DNA from: WHSW01 sp963846565
GTDB lineage: Bacteria; Actinomycetota; Thermoleophilia; Solirubrobacterales; 70-9
Assembly (NCBI GenBank): GCA_963846565.1
Contig: CAWJWL010000001.1
Location: forward strand, 1-64,000
Direction: 5' to 3'
DNA length: 64,000 nucleotides
The position numbers and the translations under genes are program-made. Positions 50,925 through 59,437 of the stretch are shown here, piece by piece (the first letter of the stretch is position 1; the number at the start of each line of letters is the position of its first letter). The notes beneath the pieces are model-generated. The model worked only from the letters and a program-made list of their open reading frames with translations. It was not told the origin of the DNA and did no database searches.

Positions 50925-52514
50925 TCAGATCTCGAGCCGCGAGTCCTCGAGGTCGAGCTCGCGCTCGATCCGGCGCAGGACGACGTCGTTGATCTCGCCC
51001 CGGTCGCGCATCTCGATCACGGTTGCCCTCTGCGCCTCGAGTAGCTCTCGGACGACCGCCTGGTAGGCCACCGCGCGGGTCTCGTAGTCGATGCCGTCCC
51101 CGTCGACGCCGCCGTCGAACTCCCCCTCCGCGGAGAGGGCGGTGAAGCGCCGGTGCCGGTAGCGATAAGCGCCGCGGACGCGCTCGGCCGTATCGTCGAG
51201 AACCCACTCCTCGGCGGAGAGCTCCTCGATGCGCTCGAGCGCCGCCTCGGTTGCCCGCAGGCGTGCCCGTACCTCCTCCTCCCGGAGAACCTCGTCGGCA
51301 TCGTCGACGTCCAGCGCCTTGATCAGGGGGGGCAGCGTGAGGCCCTGGAGGACCAGCGTCCCGAGGATCACGCAGAAGGTGAGGAAGATGATCTGGTCGC
51401 GCTCGGGGAACGCGGCGCCGCCGTCGATCGTCAGCGGCAAGGCGAGCGCTGCGGCGAGCGACACCGCGCCGCGCATCCCGGTCCAGGCGACGATCAGCGT
51501 GTGGCGCCATGGCGGCCCCGGGCCACTCCGCCAGAGGGAGGGCAGATATGTGATCGGGAAGACCCACGCGATCCGCACCAGCATCACCGTGCCCGCGATC
51601 AGGGCGCCGTCGCGGACCAGCTCGCCGGCGCTCAGCCCGCCGATCCCGTCGATCACGGTCGGGAGCTGCAGGCCGACGAGGATGAAGAGCGCCGAGTTGA
51701 GGATGAAGGTCACGATCTCCCAGACCGCCTCGCCCTGGATTCGCGTCGTCGGCGTCGTCAGCCTCGACGTCAGCCGGCCCATGTAGATCCCAACCGTGAC
51801 CGCGGCGAGCACGCCCGAAACCCCGATCGCCTCGGCGGGCAGGTAGGCGAAGTAGGCGCTGAAGAGCGCGATCGTCACCTCGACCGGCGGGTTGTGGAGC
51901 CGGCGCCGCACGGCGGCGATCGCGGCGCCGATGGCGATCCCGACCGCGATCCCGCCGAGCACGCTGACGAAGAACTCGCCGGAGGCCTCGAACAGGCTGA
52001 ACGTCCCGGTCACCACGGCGGCGACCGCGAACTTGTAGGCGACGAGAGCCGTGCCGTCGTTGATCAGCGACTCGCCCTCGACGATCGTCACGATCCGGGC
52101 TGGGACGCCGAGGCGGCGCGCGATCGCTGTGGCCGCGACCGGGTCGGTGGGGGAGACGATCGCGCCGAGCACGAACGCCTGCTCCCAGCCGAAGCCGAGC
52201 GCCGCGTGGGCGACCGTGGCGACCCCGAGCATTGTTGCGAGCACGAGTCCGATCGCCAGCGCCGAGATCTGCTTGACGTTTCGGCGCAGCTCGCGCAGCG
52301 GGGTGAAGTAGGCGGCCGCGTAGAGCAGCGGCGGCAGGAGGACGAGGAGCACGACCTCCGGCTCGAGCTCGATCTCCGGGATCTCCGGCACCGCCGCGAG
52401 GCCGAGGCCGCCGAGCACGAGCAAGATCGGGTACGGGATCCGCGACCACTGGGCGACGATCAGCAGAAGAACCGCGGTGACGAGGATGATCGTGAGCGCG
52501 AGCTCGGTGTGCAT
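50925..52514 (-). CDS. Na+/H+ antiporter, CPA1 family
   Basis: A 529-residue cation:proton antiporter of the CPA1/NhaP-like family. About twelve membrane helices can be traced, from LALTIILVTAVLLLIVAQWS to LALPLTIDGGAAF. The ion-binding region is LGAIVSPTDPVAATAIARRL (the SPTDP motif with the conserved Asp) and VEGESLINDGTALVAYKFAV (the ND motif of electroneutral exchangers), with GWRSGPPWR-like loops later. A cytosolic C-terminal helical tail of about 130 residues (AALERIEELSAEEWVLDDTA) follows. ATG 52514 is the start. It is monocistronic on the minus strand and divergent from the DUF192 gene. It exports Na+ (or K+) for pH and salt balance. Confidence 0.88.
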   Translation of the reverse strand: MHTELALTIILVTAVLLLIVAQWSRIPYPILLVLGGLGLAAVPEIPEIELEPEVVLLVLLPPLLYAAAYFTPLRELRRNVKQISALAIGLVLATMLGVATVAHAALGFGWEQAFVLGAIVSPTDPVAATAIARRLGVPARIVTIVEGESLINDGTALVAYKFAVAAVVTGTFSLFEASGEFFVSVLGGIAVGIAIGAAIAAVRRRLHNPPVEVTIALFSAYFAYLPAEAIGVSGVLAAVTVGIYMGRLTSRLTTPTTRIQGEAVWEIVTFILNSALFILVGLQLPTVIDGIGGLSAGELVRDGALIAGTVMLVRIAWVFPITYLPSLWRSGPGPPWRHTLIVAWTGMRGAVSLAAALALPLTIDGGAAFPERDQIIFLTFCVILGTLVLQGLTLPPLIKALDVDDADEVLREEEVRARLRATEAALERIEELSAEEWVLDDTAERVRGAYRYRHRRFTALSAEGEFDGGVDGDGIDYETRAVAYQAVVRELLEAQRATVIEMRDRGEINDVVLRRIERELDLEDSRLEI

Positions 52515-52586
52515 CGGAGGTTGTATTTGAGCGGACCGGCCGTGGGGGGAGGGGGCAGACGGTCGCGGGCCGGGCTTGTAGGAGGC

Positions 52587-52907
52587 GTGACCGCCGCCAA
52601 GACCCCGCTCCGGCTCCGCAAGCTGCCCCTGGCGGACGTCGCTTCACATCGGGTGCCGGTGGCGGTCAGCCTCCCCTCCCGTCTGCTCGGGCTCGCGCTC
52701 CTGCGACCCGAGCGGGCGGGAGCGGGCCTCCTGATCCCGCGCTGTCGCAGCGTGCACACCTTCGGCATGCGCTTTCCGATCGACCTCGTCTTCCTCGACC
52801 GCTCGATGCGGCCGATCTCGATCTGCCCGGCCGTTGGCCCGGGGCGGGTCGTGCGCGACCGCCGGGCGCGGGCGGTGGTCGAGCTACCGGTGGAGGCCGC
52901 GGAGTGA
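52587..52907 (+). CDS. DUF192 family protein
   Basis: A 106-residue protein. The DUF192 pattern is visible: LPSRLLGLALLRPERAGAGL, then the conserved HTFGMRFPIDLVFLDRSMRP. In the family this segment reads 'T.gM.fPiDv.fld'. No signal peptide is seen, unlike many DUF192 proteins. GTG 52587 directly follows GGAGG, with unusually short spacing, so a downstream start is possible. The response-regulator gene overlaps its stop by four bases, and DUF192 genes near Tad/Flp loci are seen in other genomes as well; the molecular function is unknown. Confidence 0.75.
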   Translation: MTAAKTPLRLRKLPLADVASHRVPVAVSLPSRLLGLALLRPERAGAGLLIPRCRSVHTFGMRFPIDLVFLDRSMRPISICPAVGPGRVVRDRRARAVVELPVEAAE

Positions 52908-53641
52908 GCCTGCCGCGTCGCGAGCCGGCCGGCACGATCGTCGTCTGCGAGGACGACGCACCGACGCTCGAGCTCCTCTGCGACAACCTCACGGCGGACC
53001 GCTTCGACGTCCTGCCGGCCCCCTCGGCCTCCGACGCGCTGCGCCTGTGCCACTACCGCCAGCCCGACCTCCTGCTGCTCGACCTCCGGCTCCCCGACGC
53101 CTCCGGCCTCGACGTCCTGCGCGAGGTGCGCGCCGCGCACTCGGTCACGGATCCTTACGACGCCGAGCTGCCGGTGATCGTCCTCAGTGGTCGCGGGACC
53201 GACGCCGATCGGTTGCGCGGGCTCGAGTGCGGGGCGGACGACTACCTCGTGAAGCCGTTCCACTACCCCGAGCTCGCGGCGCGGATCCGCGCCGTCCTGC
53301 GACGGCGCCGCGCGAGCCGCGGGGGCCCGCTGCGCGTCGGCGAGCTCGTCGTCGATCCGTCGACACGGGAGGTCCGCGTCGGTAGCCGGGAGGTTCGTCT
53401 CGCGGCGAAGGAGTTCGCGCTCCTGCGGACGCTGGCGAGTGACCCGTCGCGCGTCTTCGGCAAGGACGAGCTGCTCCGCGACGTCTGGGGCTTCCGGGCC
53501 AGCGGGCGGACGCGCACCGTCGACTCGCACGCGAGCCGGCTACGGCGGAAGCTCGATCCCGTGCACGGGCGCTACGTGGTCAATGTGTGGGGGGTCGGGT
53601 ACAAGCTCGTCGACGGGAGCGGCGGTGGGCGCGCTGACTGA
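52904..53641 (+). CDS. OmpR-family response regulator
   Basis: A 245-residue two-domain regulator. The receiver domain (residues 11-130) has the acidic pair CEDD (residues 15-18), phosphoacceptor Asp60 in LLLLDLRLPDASG, Ser in VIVLSGRG and Lys in DDYLVKPFHY. The C-terminal OmpR/PhoB winged helix (residues 145-240) has KEFALLRTLASDPSRVFGKD and SRLRRKLDP. GTG 52904 overlaps the DUF192 stop. The kinase-like gene starts 17 bases inside its 3' end. It heads the group that continues with cpaB and, after the opposite-strand macro gene, tadABC, so it may control pilus or secretion genes. Confidence 0.9.
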   Translation: MSLPRREPAGTIVVCEDDAPTLELLCDNLTADRFDVLPAPSASDALRLCHYRQPDLLLLDLRLPDASGLDVLREVRAAHSVTDPYDAELPVIVLSGRGTDADRLRGLECGADDYLVKPFHYPELAARIRAVLRRRRASRGGPLRVGELVVDPSTREVRVGSREVRLAAKEFALLRTLASDPSRVFGKDELLRDVWGFRASGRTRTVDSHASRLRRKLDPVHGRYVVNVWGVGYKLVDGSGGGRAD

Positions 53642-54314
53642 GGCGCCCGGACTGCTGGCGCCGTTGGCGCTCACGTTCGCCTCGCTCGCGCTGGTCGGTC
53701 GCGCCCGCCGCGGGCGCCGGCGGCTGGAGCTCAACCGCGCACTGCACGAGCTGCGCCGGCCGCTGCAGGCGCTGGCGCTCGCCGACCGCAGCGGCGACGA
53801 GCCGCAGCTGCGGGCGGCGATCGAGGCGCTCGCGATCCTCGACCGCGAGATCAACGGCGGGGCGGGCGAGCCTGCGCGCGTCCTCGTCGACGCCCGGGCC
53901 CTCGCCCGCGAGGCGGTAGAGCGCTGGCGGCGCCCGGTGCTCGAGCTCGGACGCGGGATCGAGCTGCGCTGGTACGCACGACCCTGCCCGATCGAATGCG
54001 ACCCGGCGGCGATCGCGCGGGCGCTCGACAACCTGATCGCGAACTCGCTCGAACACGGGAGTGGGCCGATCGTGGTCGAGGGAACGAGCCGCGGCGCCCG
54101 CGTCCGCCTCCACGTCACCGACGGCGGTCCCTGCGTGGCGACTGCGCCAGGTCGGCCGCGACGCGCCGGCCGCGATCCGCGGCGCGGCCATGGCGCGGCG
54201 CTCGTCGCCGCGGTGGCATCCCGTCACGGTGGTCGCTTTGCGAGCTGCCGCGGACCGCGTGGGGGCAGCGCGGTCCTCGAGCTGCCGCTCGCGACTGCAC
54301 CGCGATTCGGGTGA
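53625..54314 (+). CDS. Histidine-kinase-like protein lacking a sensor domain
   Basis: A 229-residue protein: a short N-terminal hydrophobic segment (GLLAPLALTFASLALVG), then a dimerisation/phosphoacceptor-like helix LELNRALHELRRPLQALALA with His41 in the H-box position. An HATPase part has the N-box ALDNLIANSLEHGSGPIVV, a weak G1 region (VTDGGPCV) and a G2-like GHGAALVAAVASRHGGRF. There is no extracytoplasmic or PAS sensor, and the domain is shorter than usual. GTG 53625 overlaps the regulator gene by 17 bases. It probably phosphorylates or dephosphorylates the upstream response regulator, perhaps receiving its signal from another membrane partner. Confidence 0.75.
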   Translation: MGALTEAPGLLAPLALTFASLALVGRARRGRRRLELNRALHELRRPLQALALADRSGDEPQLRAAIEALAILDREINGGAGEPARVLVDARALAREAVERWRRPVLELGRGIELRWYARPCPIECDPAAIARALDNLIANSLEHGSGPIVVEGTSRGARVRLHVTDGGPCVATAPGRPRRAGRDPRRGHGAALVAAVASRHGGRFASCRGPRGGSAVLELPLATAPRFG

Positions 54315-54982
54315 ACCGCCGTCGGCGCGCGCTCGGCTTCGCCGCCGCCGCGGCTCTGTGCGCCGGACTCGCGGCGAGTGCGATCGGCGGCTATCGCACC
54401 GACGTCGAGGCCCAGCTCGGCGAGCTGCGCCCGGCTCTGGTGACGAAGGCGCCCCTGCCGGCGCGCAGGGTCGTCGCCGCGAAGCGGCTGACCGAGTTGG
54501 TCGAGGTACGGCGGGTGCCTGCCCGCTTCGTCTCGCCGGACACGCTGAGCGCTCCCGCGCAGCTCGCGGGCCGGCGCCCGCTGGCCCCGATCCCCGCCGG
54601 CAGCTACCTGCTCGCCTCGCAGCTCCGCCTCGCCGGCTCCTCCGACGGAGGGCCGCCGAAGGAGCTCGAGCGCGGGCGCCGTCCGGTCGAGATCGCCGTC
54701 GACGGCGCCGCCGCACTCGGCGCCGGGGCGCAGGGTCGCCACGTGGACGTCATCGTCACCACCGAGCCCGGAGCCGGCGGGGCGGGACGCACGTACGTCG
54801 CCGCGGAGTCCGTCGTCCTCCTCGGCCTCGCCGCGAGCGCCGGCGATCCGGCCGGCGACGACGTGATTCCCGGCCCTCCGCTCGACTCGCAGGTGGCGAC
54901 GCTGGCGCTCACCCGCGAGCAGGCGCTGCGCCTGATCCAGGCCGAGAGCTTCGCCCGCTCCGTGCGCCTGATCGTGCACTAG
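54311..54982 (+). CDS. cpaB: Flp pilus assembly protein CpaB-like (SAF domain)
   Basis: A 223-residue CpaB/RcpC-like protein. It has the N-terminal membrane helix ALGFAAAAALCAGLAASAIG, then the SAF domain (about residues 45-110) with VVAAKRLTELVEVRRVPARF and PLAPIPAGSYLLASQLRLA, and the C-terminal RcpC domain RPVEIAVDGAAALGAGAQGR with VDVIVTTEPG. In Tad systems CpaB sits in the periplasm or envelope and helps secrete Flp pilin. GTG 54311 overlaps the preceding stop. It points toward the tadA-tadB-tadC group across the macro-domain gene, which is on the other strand. Confidence 0.8.
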   Translation: MNRRRRALGFAAAAALCAGLAASAIGGYRTDVEAQLGELRPALVTKAPLPARRVVAAKRLTELVEVRRVPARFVSPDTLSAPAQLAGRRPLAPIPAGSYLLASQLRLAGSSDGGPPKELERGRRPVEIAVDGAAALGAGAQGRHVDVIVTTEPGAGGAGRTYVAAESVVLLGLAASAGDPAGDDVIPGPPLDSQVATLALTREQALRLIQAESFARSVRLIVH

Positions 54983-54994
54983 CGGGCCCGAGTG

Positions 54995-55495
54995 TCAAGG
55001 CCCGAGCGCGCGCTCGAAGGCGCGCCGTGCCTCATCCCCGCGGACGCAGAAGACGATCCGTTCGAGCCCCCCGCCGGCGTCGAGGTGGGCCCGGACCTGC
55101 TCGACCTCGATTGCCGCCGCATCGGCGAGCGGGAAGCCGCCGACGCCGGTGCCGAAGGCGACCAGGCCGAGCGAGCGCGCGCCCAGCGCCTGCGCGCAGG
55201 CCAGGGTCGCCGCGGTCGCGTCGCGGATGATCGCCGCCGAGGTCGGCCCGCCGAGCTCCATCGTCGCCGCGTGAATCACCCAGCGACAGGCGAGCGATCC
55301 GGCCCCGGTCGCGACCGCCTCCCCGAGGGCGATCGGCGCGAGCTCGTCGGACTCCTCCTGGATCGAGCGCCCGCCCGCGCGGACGATGGCCCCGGCGACG
55401 CCACCGCCGTGCTTGAGCTGGGTGTTCGCGGCGTTCGCGATCGCGTCGACCGCGAGCGTCGTGATGTCCTCCTCGAGCACCTCGATCGCCGCCAT
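54995..55495 (-). CDS. Macro-domain protein (ADP-ribose binding/hydrolysis)
   Basis: A 166-residue stand-alone macro domain. It starts MAAIEVLEEDITTLAVDAIA and has the ADP-ribose site NAANTQLKHGGGVAGAIVRA (Asn and Gly-rich loop), then the second phosphate loop GLVAFGTGVGGFPLADAA. Members remove ADP-ribose from proteins or process O-acetyl-ADP-ribose. The ATG 55495 is taken because it begins the domain. It is inserted between cpaB and tadA on the opposite strand, and so is convergent with cpaB and divergent from tadA; no link to the Tad apparatus is evident. Confidence 0.88.
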   Translation of the reverse strand: MAAIEVLEEDITTLAVDAIANAANTQLKHGGGVAGAIVRAGGRSIQEESDELAPIALGEAVATGAGSLACRWVIHAATMELGGPTSAAIIRDATAATLACAQALGARSLGLVAFGTGVGGFPLADAAAIEVEQVRAHLDAGGGLERIVFCVRGDEARRAFERALGP

Positions 55496-55575
55496 GTGAC
55501 TCGAGCATAAGGGGGAGAGGAAGGGCCCCGCCGACCCTCTAAGGAGGTATCGCCACCGCCGACGATCACGCACGG

Positions 55576-56682
55576 GTGCTGGCCGCGGAGCTTCGCCTGC
55601 GGCTGATCGAGCGGCGCCGCGCCGAAGCCTCCGCCGGGCGCGACGGCGGCGAGCTGGCGCCGACCGTCGCCGCGCTCGTCGACGAGGCGGCCGGGATCCT
55701 CTCGGAGCCGCGGCGCGAGCAGATCGCGGAGCTGATCCTCCGCGACACGGTCGGGCTCGGACCGATCGAGGAGCTGCTCGGTGACGGTGAGGTCGAGGAG
55801 GTGATGGTCAACGGGCACGAGGCGGTATACGTCGAGCGCCGCGGCCGGATCGAGCGCACCTCGGTGCGGTTCGAATCCGAGCAGGCGCTGCGCGATGCGA
55901 TCGAGCGCATCCTCGCCCCGGTCGGGCGCCGCGTCGACGAGCTCAGCCCGATGGCGGACGCGCGGCTCGCCGACGGCTCGCGGGTCAACGTCGTGATCCC
56001 GCCGCTCGCGGTCGACGGGCCGGTGCTCTCGGTGCGCCGCTTCACCGCGATGCGACCCGATCCGGAGCAGATGGTCGCGTCGGGGACGCTGACGCCGCGC
56101 CTGCGCGAGATCCTCCACGACGCCGTCGCCGGGCGCCGCAGCCTGCTCGTCTCCGGCGGCACCGGCTCGGGCAAGACGACGATGCTGAACGCGCTGTCGG
56201 CCTGGATCGAGCCCGCCGAACGGGTGGTGACGATCGAGGACGCGGCGGAGCTGCGCCTCGTGCAGCCTCACGTCGTCCGGCTCGAGTCGAGGCCGGCGTC
56301 GGTCGAGGGCCGCGGGGCGGTGACGATCCGCGACCTGCTGCGGAACGCGTTGCGGATGCGCCCGGACCGGATCGTGATCGGCGAGGTACGCGGGCCGGAG
56401 GCCCTGGACCTGCTGACGGCGCTCAACACCGGGCACGAGGGCGCGCTCTCGACCGTGCACGCCAACTCGCCCGAGGACGCGCTGCGGCGCATCGAGACCC
56501 TGGCGCTGATGGCGGGGGTCGGCCTCCCGCACGAGGCGATCCGCGAGCAGCTCGCCCGCGGCATCGATCTCGTCGTCCACATGGCACGGGGCGTGGACGG
56601 GCGCCGGCGGGTGATCGAGGTCGCCGAGGTCGCCCGGGCGGCGGGCTCGGTCGGGCTCCGCGAGCTCTGGCGGCGCGGGTGA
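55576..56682 (+). CDS. tadA: Tad/Flp secretion ATPase TadA (CpaF)
   Basis: A 368-residue CpaF/TadA-type secretion ATPase. Features: N-terminal helical domain, then VEEVMVNGHEAVYVERRGRI, the Walker A LLVSGGTGSGKTTMLNALSA, the Asp box VVTIEDAAELRL, the His box MRPDRIVIGEVRGPEALDLL with Walker B glutamate, and HEGALSTVHANSPEDALRRI. GTG 55576 is the first standard start, but a strong AAGGAGGT lies 28 bases upstream (55541-55548). In frame between them the codons are ATC GCC ACC GCC ..., so the true start may be a little upstream with a non-standard or misread codon. tadB overlaps its stop by four bases. Confidence 0.9.
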   Translation: MLAAELRLRLIERRRAEASAGRDGGELAPTVAALVDEAAGILSEPRREQIAELILRDTVGLGPIEELLGDGEVEEVMVNGHEAVYVERRGRIERTSVRFESEQALRDAIERILAPVGRRVDELSPMADARLADGSRVNVVIPPLAVDGPVLSVRRFTAMRPDPEQMVASGTLTPRLREILHDAVAGRRSLLVSGGTGSGKTTMLNALSAWIEPAERVVTIEDAAELRLVQPHVVRLESRPASVEGRGAVTIRDLLRNALRMRPDRIVIGEVRGPEALDLLTALNTGHEGALSTVHANSPEDALRRIETLALMAGVGLPHEAIREQLARGIDLVVHMARGVDGRRRVIEVAEVARAAGSVGLRELWRRG

Positions 56683-57536
56683 GCGCCGCCGGTCCCGCGC
56701 CGGTGTTGCTGGCGGCGCTCGCCGGTGGCCTCGGCGCGTTGGCGCTGCGCGAGGCGGTGATCGCCACCCCCGCCGCGGCCAGGTGGGTCGCGGCGACCTT
56801 CGATCCGTTGCGACGCGCGGGGCAAGAGGGCCACCTGCCGACGGAGGCGGAACGCCGCCGCCTGGCGCTGCTCGGGGCCGGGGCGATGTTCATCGCGGGC
56901 CTTCTGCTCGTCGGACCCGGCCCCGCCCCGGTGCTCGCGGCGGCGGGTCCGGCGGCGGCGAGCTGGGCGGTTGCCCGCCGCCGGCGTGCCTACAGGCGGG
57001 CGTTCGAGCGCGGGCTTCCTGGGGTCGCGGTCGCGGTCGCCGACGCGCTCGCATCCGGCCGCTCCGCGCGTTCGGCCCTGGCCGCGGCCGCCGGCGCTCT
57101 CGAGGGCCCGGCCGCTGCCGAGATGTCGCGGGTAGCCGCCGAGCTCGCGCTCGGCGCCCCGACACGGGACGCGCTCTCGGCCCTCTGCCGGCGCCTGGAC
57201 TCACCGAGGGTCGATTCGTTCGCCGCCGCCCTGCTCTCCCAGCAACTCGCGGGTGGCGACCTCGCCACGCTGCTGCGGCGCTTCGCCGATGCCGCCGCCG
57301 ATCGCGACCGGACCGAGGCGGATGCGCGCTCGGCGACGGCACAGGCCCGCTTCACTGGCCTGCTCGTCGTCGCGATGCCGGCCGGTGCCGCCCTCTTCGC
57401 GGAGCTGCTCGAGCCGGGATTCGTCGGCGGGCTCTTCTCCGAGCCCGCGTCGGCGAGCCTGCTCGGTCTCGCCGCCGCGCTCCAGGTCGCCGGGTTCACG
57501 CTGATCAGGCGTCTGAGCAGGATCGCCGAGCCTTGA
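56679..57536 (+). CDS. tadB: Tad/Flp platform protein TadB
   Basis: A 285-residue GspF/TadB-type membrane platform protein. It has N-terminal hydrophobic helices (VLLAALAGGLGALALREAVI; LLGAGAMFIAGLLLVGPGPA), a cytosolic T2SSF helical domain (AVAVADALASGRSARSALAA; AALLSQQLAGGDLATLLRRF), and two C-terminal membrane helices (FTGLLVVAMPAGAALFAELL). The platform anchors the ATPase and passes movement to the pilus base. GTG 56679 overlaps tadA; the TadC start overlaps its stop (TTGA). Confidence 0.85.
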   Translation: MSAAGPAPVLLAALAGGLGALALREAVIATPAAARWVAATFDPLRRAGQEGHLPTEAERRRLALLGAGAMFIAGLLLVGPGPAPVLAAAGPAAASWAVARRRRAYRRAFERGLPGVAVAVADALASGRSARSALAAAAGALEGPAAAEMSRVAAELALGAPTRDALSALCRRLDSPRVDSFAAALLSQQLAGGDLATLLRRFADAAADRDRTEADARSATAQARFTGLLVVAMPAGAALFAELLEPGFVGGLFSEPASASLLGLAAALQVAGFTLIRRLSRIAEP

Positions 57537-58366
57537 GCGCCCTCCTCGTCGGATTCACGGTGCTGCTCGCGTTCGCCGCCGCCTGGGAGATCCTCGGTGC
57601 GATCGAGGGGAGAGGCGGGCGGCTCCTGCGCCGGCTCGCGGGCCCGAGGCTCGGCTCGGCGGATTCACTCGCGACGATGGCGACGCGCCTCGGAATTGCG
57701 GGCCGGATCGAGCGTGCCGGCCTCGAGGACCGCTTCGACCCCCGCACGATCGCGCTCGCGAAGGCGGGCGGGGCGCTGCTCGGCGGGTTCGTCGCCCTCG
57801 CTGCCCTGCCGGCGGTGCCCGGGCGCCTTGCCCCGGTCGCGATCGCGCTGCTTCTCGCCGCCGGCTTCCTCGCCCCCGACGCGCTCCTCGAGCGCACCGC
57901 CCGGCGGCGTCGCGAGCGTGCGGTCGCCGCCCTCCCCGACGCCCTCGACATGCTGGCGGTCGGCGCGGCTTCGGGCCGCGACCCGGCGACCGCCTTCGCG
58001 GAGATCGCACGTTCGAGCCCCGGTCCGCTGGCGGCCGAGCTCGGCCGGGCGGTGGCCGAAATAGAGGCGGGCGCCAACCCGCGCACGGCGCTCGCCGCGC
58101 TCGGCGAACGCATTCCGGGGCCCGAGATCGGAGCACTCGCGGCCGCCCTCGACCGCTCCCGAAGCTACGGGTCTCCGCTGGCCGAACAGCTCCACCTGCA
58201 GGCGGTTGCCCTGCGCCGCGACGCGCGCCGGCGGATCGAGGAACGGGCGGCGCGCGCGGCGCCGAAGATCCAGCTCGCCGTCGCCCTGGTGTTGGTGCCC
58301 TCGGTGCTGCTGATGATCGGCGCGGCGATCCTCGCCCATACGGACAAGCTGTTCGGGCAGTTCTAG
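57533..58366 (+). CDS. tadC: Tad/Flp platform protein TadC
   Basis: A 277-residue partner platform protein. It has an N-terminal helix (LLVGFTVLLAFAAAWEILGA), then ATRLGIAGRIERAGLEDRFD, membrane helices (AGGALLGGFVALAALPAVPG; APVAIALLLAAGFLAPDALL), a T2SSF helical domain (DALDMLAVGAASGRDPATAF; PLAEQLHLQAVALRRDARRR) and the closing helix VALVLVPSVLLMIGAAILAH. Start is TTG 57533, overlapping tadB by four bases. No Flp pilin, CpaE, TadE or secretin gene follows, so the rest of the machine must be elsewhere, or this is a reduced Tad unit. Confidence 0.85.
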   Translation: MSALLVGFTVLLAFAAAWEILGAIEGRGGRLLRRLAGPRLGSADSLATMATRLGIAGRIERAGLEDRFDPRTIALAKAGGALLGGFVALAALPAVPGRLAPVAIALLLAAGFLAPDALLERTARRRRERAVAALPDALDMLAVGAASGRDPATAFAEIARSSPGPLAAELGRAVAEIEAGANPRTALAALGERIPGPEIGALAAALDRSRSYGSPLAEQLHLQAVALRRDARRRIEERAARAAPKIQLAVALVLVPSVLLMIGAAILAHTDKLFGQF

Positions 58367-58406
58367 ACGGCGTCTGGCGTCGGGGATCGGGCATAGACTG
58401 CGCGAC

Positions 58407-59396
58407 GTGAGCGGCGCGAGCGCGAAGAACGTGGCGCTGCGCGGGGGTATCGACCTCGGGGGGACGAAGATCCAGGCGGCGGTGATCGCCGACGGCGGCG
58501 AGGTCGTGGCCGACGCCCGCCGGGCGACGCCGAACGAGGGACCGCCGGAGCGCGTCGCCGCCGAGATGGCGGCGGCGATGACCGAGGCCGCCGAGGCCGC
58601 CGGCATCGAGACAGACTCGCTCGGCGGCGTCGGGATTGGCACGCCGGGCGAGGTCGAGCAGGCGAGTGGCGACGTCAGCGCGGTCAAGAACATCGCCGGG
58701 TGGGAGGCCGCGTTCGCGCTGGGCAGCACGCTCTCGGACGCGCTCGGGACGCGGGTGCGGGTCGGCAACGACGTCGACGTCGCGACCTGGGCCGAGTACG
58801 AGCTCGGCGCCGGGCGCCCCTACAAGTCGCTGCTGGGGGTCTTCTGGGGCACGGGCGTCGGCGGCGGGCTGGTGCTCGACGGCAAGCCGTGGTCGGGTCG
58901 CGGGATCGCCGGCGAGATCGGGCACATGGTGGTCAAGCTCGACGGCCGGCGCTGCCCGTGCGGGAACAAGGGCTGCATGGAGGCCTACGCCGGACGCGCG
59001 GCGATGGAGGCCCATGCGCGGCACGAGCACGAGCACGGCCACCGCCACACCGACCTCTTCAAGATCGCGAAGAAGCGCGGGCGCGACCGGCTGACGTCGG
59101 GGATCTGGGCGCGGGCGCTCGAGCAAGGCGACGAGCTCGCCGAGGAACTCATCGGCGAGGCGGTCGACGCAATCGGGGCCGCGGTCGCATCTTCGATCAA
59201 CCTCGTCGACTTCGAGGCCGTGGTCATCGGGGGCGGCGTCGGCACGCGGCTCGGCGAGCCCTACGTGGCGAAGATCCGCAGGCGCGTCTCGAAGAACCTC
59301 TTCGCCGCCGACGACCCACCCCCGATCCTCCTTGCCGAGCTCGGCGACTTCGGCGGGGCTATCGGCGCGTCGCTGCTGCTGGACGAGGCCGGCTAG
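58407..59396 (+). CDS. ROK-family sugar kinase, probably glucokinase
   Basis: A 329-residue ROK kinase. The N-terminal phosphate motif is GGIDLGGTKIQAAVIADG; there is VRVGNDVDVATWAEYELGAG with catalytic Asp in NDVD, the ROK signature IAGEIGHMVVKLDGRRCPCG, and zinc ligands in CPCGNKGCMEAY with the preceding His. The C-terminal GGGVGTRLGEP helps bind ATP. Position beside zwf, gnd and pgl supports glucose as substrate, making glucose-6-phosphate for the pentose phosphate pathway. The start at 58407 (GTG) follows tadC by 40 bases. Other ROK substrates remain possible. Confidence 0.85.
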   Translation: MSGASAKNVALRGGIDLGGTKIQAAVIADGGEVVADARRATPNEGPPERVAAEMAAAMTEAAEAAGIETDSLGGVGIGTPGEVEQASGDVSAVKNIAGWEAAFALGSTLSDALGTRVRVGNDVDVATWAEYELGAGRPYKSLLGVFWGTGVGGGLVLDGKPWSGRGIAGEIGHMVVKLDGRRCPCGNKGCMEAYAGRAAMEAHARHEHEHGHRHTDLFKIAKKRGRDRLTSGIWARALEQGDELAEELIGEAVDAIGAAVASSINLVDFEAVVIGGGVGTRLGEPYVAKIRRRVSKNLFAADDPPPILLAELGDFGGAIGASLLLDEAG

Positions 59397-59437
59397 CAGT
59401 GGGTCGTTAGCTGCCGCTCGATTATCGGGCGCGGGAC

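Noticed and set aside
51153..52907. 584-residue plus-strand ORF overlapping the antiporter
   Set aside because: Shadow of the antiporter gene in GC-rich DNA; only its last 106 codons (DUF192) form a real protein.
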